Below, piece after piece: positions 32,368-34,564 of a stretch of DNA of 34,564 bases (its first letter is position 1; every line of letters starts with the position of its first letter). Origin of the DNA: Wenzhouxiangella sp. (GTDB taxonomy: Bacteria; Pseudomonadota; Gammaproteobacteria; Xanthomonadales; Wenzhouxiangellaceae). The position numbers and the translations under genes were made by a program. The stretch lies in assembly GCA_018400355.1 (NCBI GenBank), contig JAGYMV010000001.1:1-34564 (forward strand), given 5' to 3'. The notes beneath the pieces are model-generated. The model was not told the origin of the DNA. It saw nothing but the letters and a program-made list of their open reading frames with translations, and ran no database searches.

Positions 32368-33447
32368 ATGTCTGATCACAAACGGCTAAGTCCTCTGTTC
32401 TCTGCCCGCGCGCTATTTGCCTTGCTGGTGGTATCGCTTGTCGTCTTGGCTGGCTGTCAACCTTCAGACCCAGAAGCTGTCCCAGGCGGACAACAGACGG
32501 ATGGCTCGGCTGAGCAGCGTGTGGTGGTTTATACCTCACGCCAACCCCATTTAATCGAGCCTTTGTTTGAGCGCTACACCCAACAGACGGGTGTCACTGT
32601 TGAGTTCACCAGTGCCAACGAAGCCTCTCTCATTGAGCGCATGGCAGCTGAGGATGACCAAACTCCCGCCGATGTTTTTATCACCGTGGATGCGGGCAAT
32701 TTGTGGTTTGCCAGTGAACGGGGTTTGCTGCAACCATTGGAATCTGAGTCTTTAGAAGCCATTGTGCCGGCATCGCTGCGGGATACAAACAACCGCTGGT
32801 TTGGTTTGTCGGTTCGGGCGCGTACCTTGATGTACCATCCTGACCGAGTCGACCCTTCGGAACTGTCCACGTTCGAAGACTTGGCCGACCCTAAATGGGC
32901 CGGGCGCTTGTGTTTGAGAACCTCTAAGAAGGTGTATAACCAATCATTGGTGGCGATGCTGATTGAGCACCATGGCGAGGAAAGAGCCGAGGCCATCGTG
33001 GCGGGTTGGGTGTCGAATCTGGCCACCGATCCATTTTCTTCAGATACTCAGTTGATTGAGGCGGTCGCGGCTGGTCAATGCGATGTGGCCATTGCCAATA
33101 CCTATTACCTGGGCCGTTTGCTGGCCGACGACCCCAATTATCCCGTGGCTTTGTTCTGGGCCAACCAAGACACCACGGGTGTCCACGTCAACATCTCAGG
33201 GGCGGGCGTGACCACGCATGCACCCCGTCCAGACCAAGGGCAGCGGCTGATCGAGTGGCTGGCTTCTGAGAACGCTCAAGCAGAGTTCGCTGAATCCAAT
33301 TTGGAATACCCCATCAACCCGAATGTGCCGGCCAGTGGCATCGTGGCCCAATGGGGCCCGTTTGTCGCCGATGAGGTGCCTTTGGTGGTGGTGGGTGAGC
33401 GTCAAGCACAAGCTGTGCGTTTGATGGACCGCGCCGGGTATCGTTGA
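32368..33447 (+). CDS. Fe(III) ABC transporter substrate-binding lipoprotein (FbpA/FutA family)
   Basis: A 359-residue protein from the ATG at 32368, with GAGGT at 32356-32360. The signal peptide ends in a lipobox LAGC (Cys30), then an unstructured Gly/Gln/Asp-rich linker. The binding domain starts RVVVYTSRQPHLIEPLFERYTQQTGVTVEF, a hallmark of the FbpA/FutA/IdiA iron-binding proteins, and has ADVFITVDAGNLWFASERGLLQP, the ferric-site region with the paired tyrosines NTYYLGRL, and QDTTGVHVNISGAGVTTHAP. It delivers periplasmic Fe(III) to the permease encoded next, which overlaps as TGATG. Ferric iron is the likely substrate, though sulfate- or thiamine-binding relatives exist. Confidence 0.9.
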   Translation: MSDHKRLSPLFSARALFALLVVSLVVLAGCQPSDPEAVPGGQQTDGSAEQRVVVYTSRQPHLIEPLFERYTQQTGVTVEFTSANEASLIERMAAEDDQTPADVFITVDAGNLWFASERGLLQPLESESLEAIVPASLRDTNNRWFGLSVRARTLMYHPDRVDPSELSTFEDLADPKWAGRLCLRTSKKVYNQSLVAMLIEHHGEERAEAIVAGWVSNLATDPFSSDTQLIEAVAAGQCDVAIANTYYLGRLLADDPNYPVALFWANQDTTGVHVNISGAGVTTHAPRPDQGQRLIEWLASENAQAEFAESNLEYPINPNVPASGIVAQWGPFVADEVPLVVVGERQAQAVRLMDRAGYR

Positions 33448-34564
33448 TGCGCTCATGGCGGCTCACTCGCCATGTCTTATTGTGGCCATTGTTGTTGTTG
33501 GTGGCTTTGCCGCTCTTAATGCTGCTGCTTTCTTGGATGCAGCCCCAAGCCGATGTGTGGGCCCACATCAAAGCGTATTTGTTGCCTCGATTGATCAGCC
33601 ACAGCCTGCTGATGTTGGTGGTGGTTGGGTTGGGGGTGGCCATCATTGGGGTGTCCATGGCGTGGCTGTCAGCCTGTTGCGAGTACCCCTTTAGAAAAAT
33701 CCTTGACCCTTTGTTGGTGTTGCCTCTGGCTTTCCCGACTTATGTCTTGGCGTTTATCTACCTGGGCATCTGGGATTACAGTGGGCCCATCCAAACCCAA
33801 TGGCGTGGGTGGTTTGATTCTGATCCATGGCTTTTCCAGTCCTTATCTCAGCCTGCCGGTGTGCTGCTGATTTTGGTCCTGGCGTTCTACCCGTATGTTT
33901 ATTTGTTGGCCAGAGCATCTTTTGCCAGCGGTGGACTGGCAGCATTCGAAGCGGGCAGAAGCTTGGGTGTGGGGCCGGTGCGCACCTTTTTTAGGGTGAG
34001 TCTGCCGATTGCCAGACCAGCGATTGTGGCGGGGTTGACCTTGGCGATGATGGAAACGCTGGCCGATTTCGGGGCGGTGTCTATATTTGGTTTTGATACC
34101 TTCACCACCGCCATTTATCGAACCTGGTTTGGTTTGTTTAACCTCACCGCGGCGGTTCAATTGGCGTCGATTTTAATGCTGTTTGTGTTGGCGTTGATTG
34201 TGGCCGAGCGTGCGAGTCGAAGTGAGGGCGCGGGCGAATCCGAGCGCCGGCCCACGGGGCATCGCATTCGACTGCGGGGCCTGTCGGCCGTCATGGCCAG
34301 CTTGGCTCAAGTGGCTCTGATCTGTTTGGCGGTGGTGATGCCTTTGATGCAACTGGTGGTGTGGGCTTGGCCGTCGATGTTTGATTTAACAACCCAGCCC
34401 ATCCCAGGCTTGATTGGCAACACCTTATTGCTGGGCTTTGGCGGTGCGCTCTTGGTGGTGTTCGGAGGCATCATGTTGTTGGCCGCCACACACAAAATTC
34501 GACAGCGGTCGCAATTGCTGGCTGAGGTGGCCGCCTTGGGTTATGCGATTCCAGGCACTGTGCT
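33447..34564 (+). CDS. Fe(III) ABC transporter permease (FbpB family), cut by window end
   Basis: An open frame of 372 codons from the ATG at 33447, which overlaps the previous stop codon (TGATG). It runs off the window. I translated it directly: MRSWRLTRHVLLWPLL at the start, two sets of transmembrane helices as expected for the fused FbpB-type permease (about 500-550 residues in full), and the ATPase-coupling EAA motif AAFEAGRSLGVGPVRTFFRVSLPIARPAIVAG (about residues 166-197). GNTLLLGFGGALLVVFGGIMLLAA opens the second half. It forms the inner-membrane channel for the lipoprotein before it. The ATPase gene would be expected downstream. Confidence 0.9.
   Translation, partial: MRSWRLTRHVLLWPLLLLVALPLLMLLLSWMQPQADVWAHIKAYLLPRLISHSLLMLVVVGLGVAIIGVSMAWLSACCEYPFRKILDPLLVLPLAFPTYVLAFIYLGIWDYSGPIQTQWRGWFDSDPWLFQSLSQPAGVLLILVLAFYPYVYLLARASFASGGLAAFEAGRSLGVGPVRTFFRVSLPIARPAIVAGLTLAMMETLADFGAVSIFGFDTFTTAIYRTWFGLFNLTAAVQLASILMLFVLALIVAERASRSEGAGESERRPTGHRIRLRGLSAVMASLAQVALICLAVVMPLMQLVVWAWPSMFDLTTQPIPGLIGNTLLLGFGGALLVVFGGIMLLAATHKIRQRSQLLAEVAALGYAIPGTV

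Overview
The window is an ordinary stretch of gammaproteobacterial chromosome with an embedded accessory block for phosphorus scavenging. Gammaproteobacterial affiliation rests on gene content: a membrane FadE-type acyl-CoA dehydrogenase, EfpL (YeiP), HslR, a divergent bamD / rluD-pgeF pair, and a pyrG-kdsA-eno run. KdsA and the large receptors look closest to those I remember from Xanthomonadales-like or marine gammaproteobacteria. I cannot name the genus from sequence alone. No phage, transposase, integrase or CRISPR array is visible.

Layout. 1-650: the 5' end of a minus-strand btuB-like cobalamin receptor behind a textbook cobalamin riboswitch and an extended -10 promoter. 772-4867: fadE and an alpha/beta hydrolase (overlapping ATGA), divergent from a TetR regulator, together a likely fatty-acid degradation unit. 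4853-7097: a minus-strand operon of membrane cytochrome c5, a COG2945 hydrolase and zapE. 7141-9344: a PuuB-like FAD oxidoreductase divergent from efpL. 9378-10338: uppP and tRNA-Arg(CCG).

10577-22640 is the most interesting part. Two large paralogous TonB-dependent receptors flank a two-domain beta-propeller phytase, a secreted metallophosphoesterase with altered metal-ligand motifs and a seven-helix DUF2306-like membrane protein. A secreted purple-acid-phosphatase-like enzyme lies just beyond. Three putative PhoB half-sites at exact 11-bp spacing precede the second receptor, and a two-half-site Pho-box-like element lies between the divergent phosphoesterase and phytase genes. I read this as a phosphate-starvation locus for extracellular organic phosphate (probably phytate): outer-membrane uptake by the receptors and dephosphorylation by the phytase and phosphoesterases.

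20510-23798 (minus): hslR, an SRAP-domain gene, the PAP-like phosphatase and a YfcG-type glutathione transferase form one tight cluster. 23812-25055 (plus): an NnrU-like membrane protein and queC overlap. 25090-26827 (minus): bamD and ispA. 26902-34564 (plus): rluD-pgeF, pyrG-kdsA-eno, then a Fe(III)-type ABC transporter lipoprotein and permease (cut by the window end), placed directly behind eno with its ribosome binding site overlapping the eno stop codon. KdsA carries Asp where the family has Cys (metal-dependent) or Asn (metal-independent).
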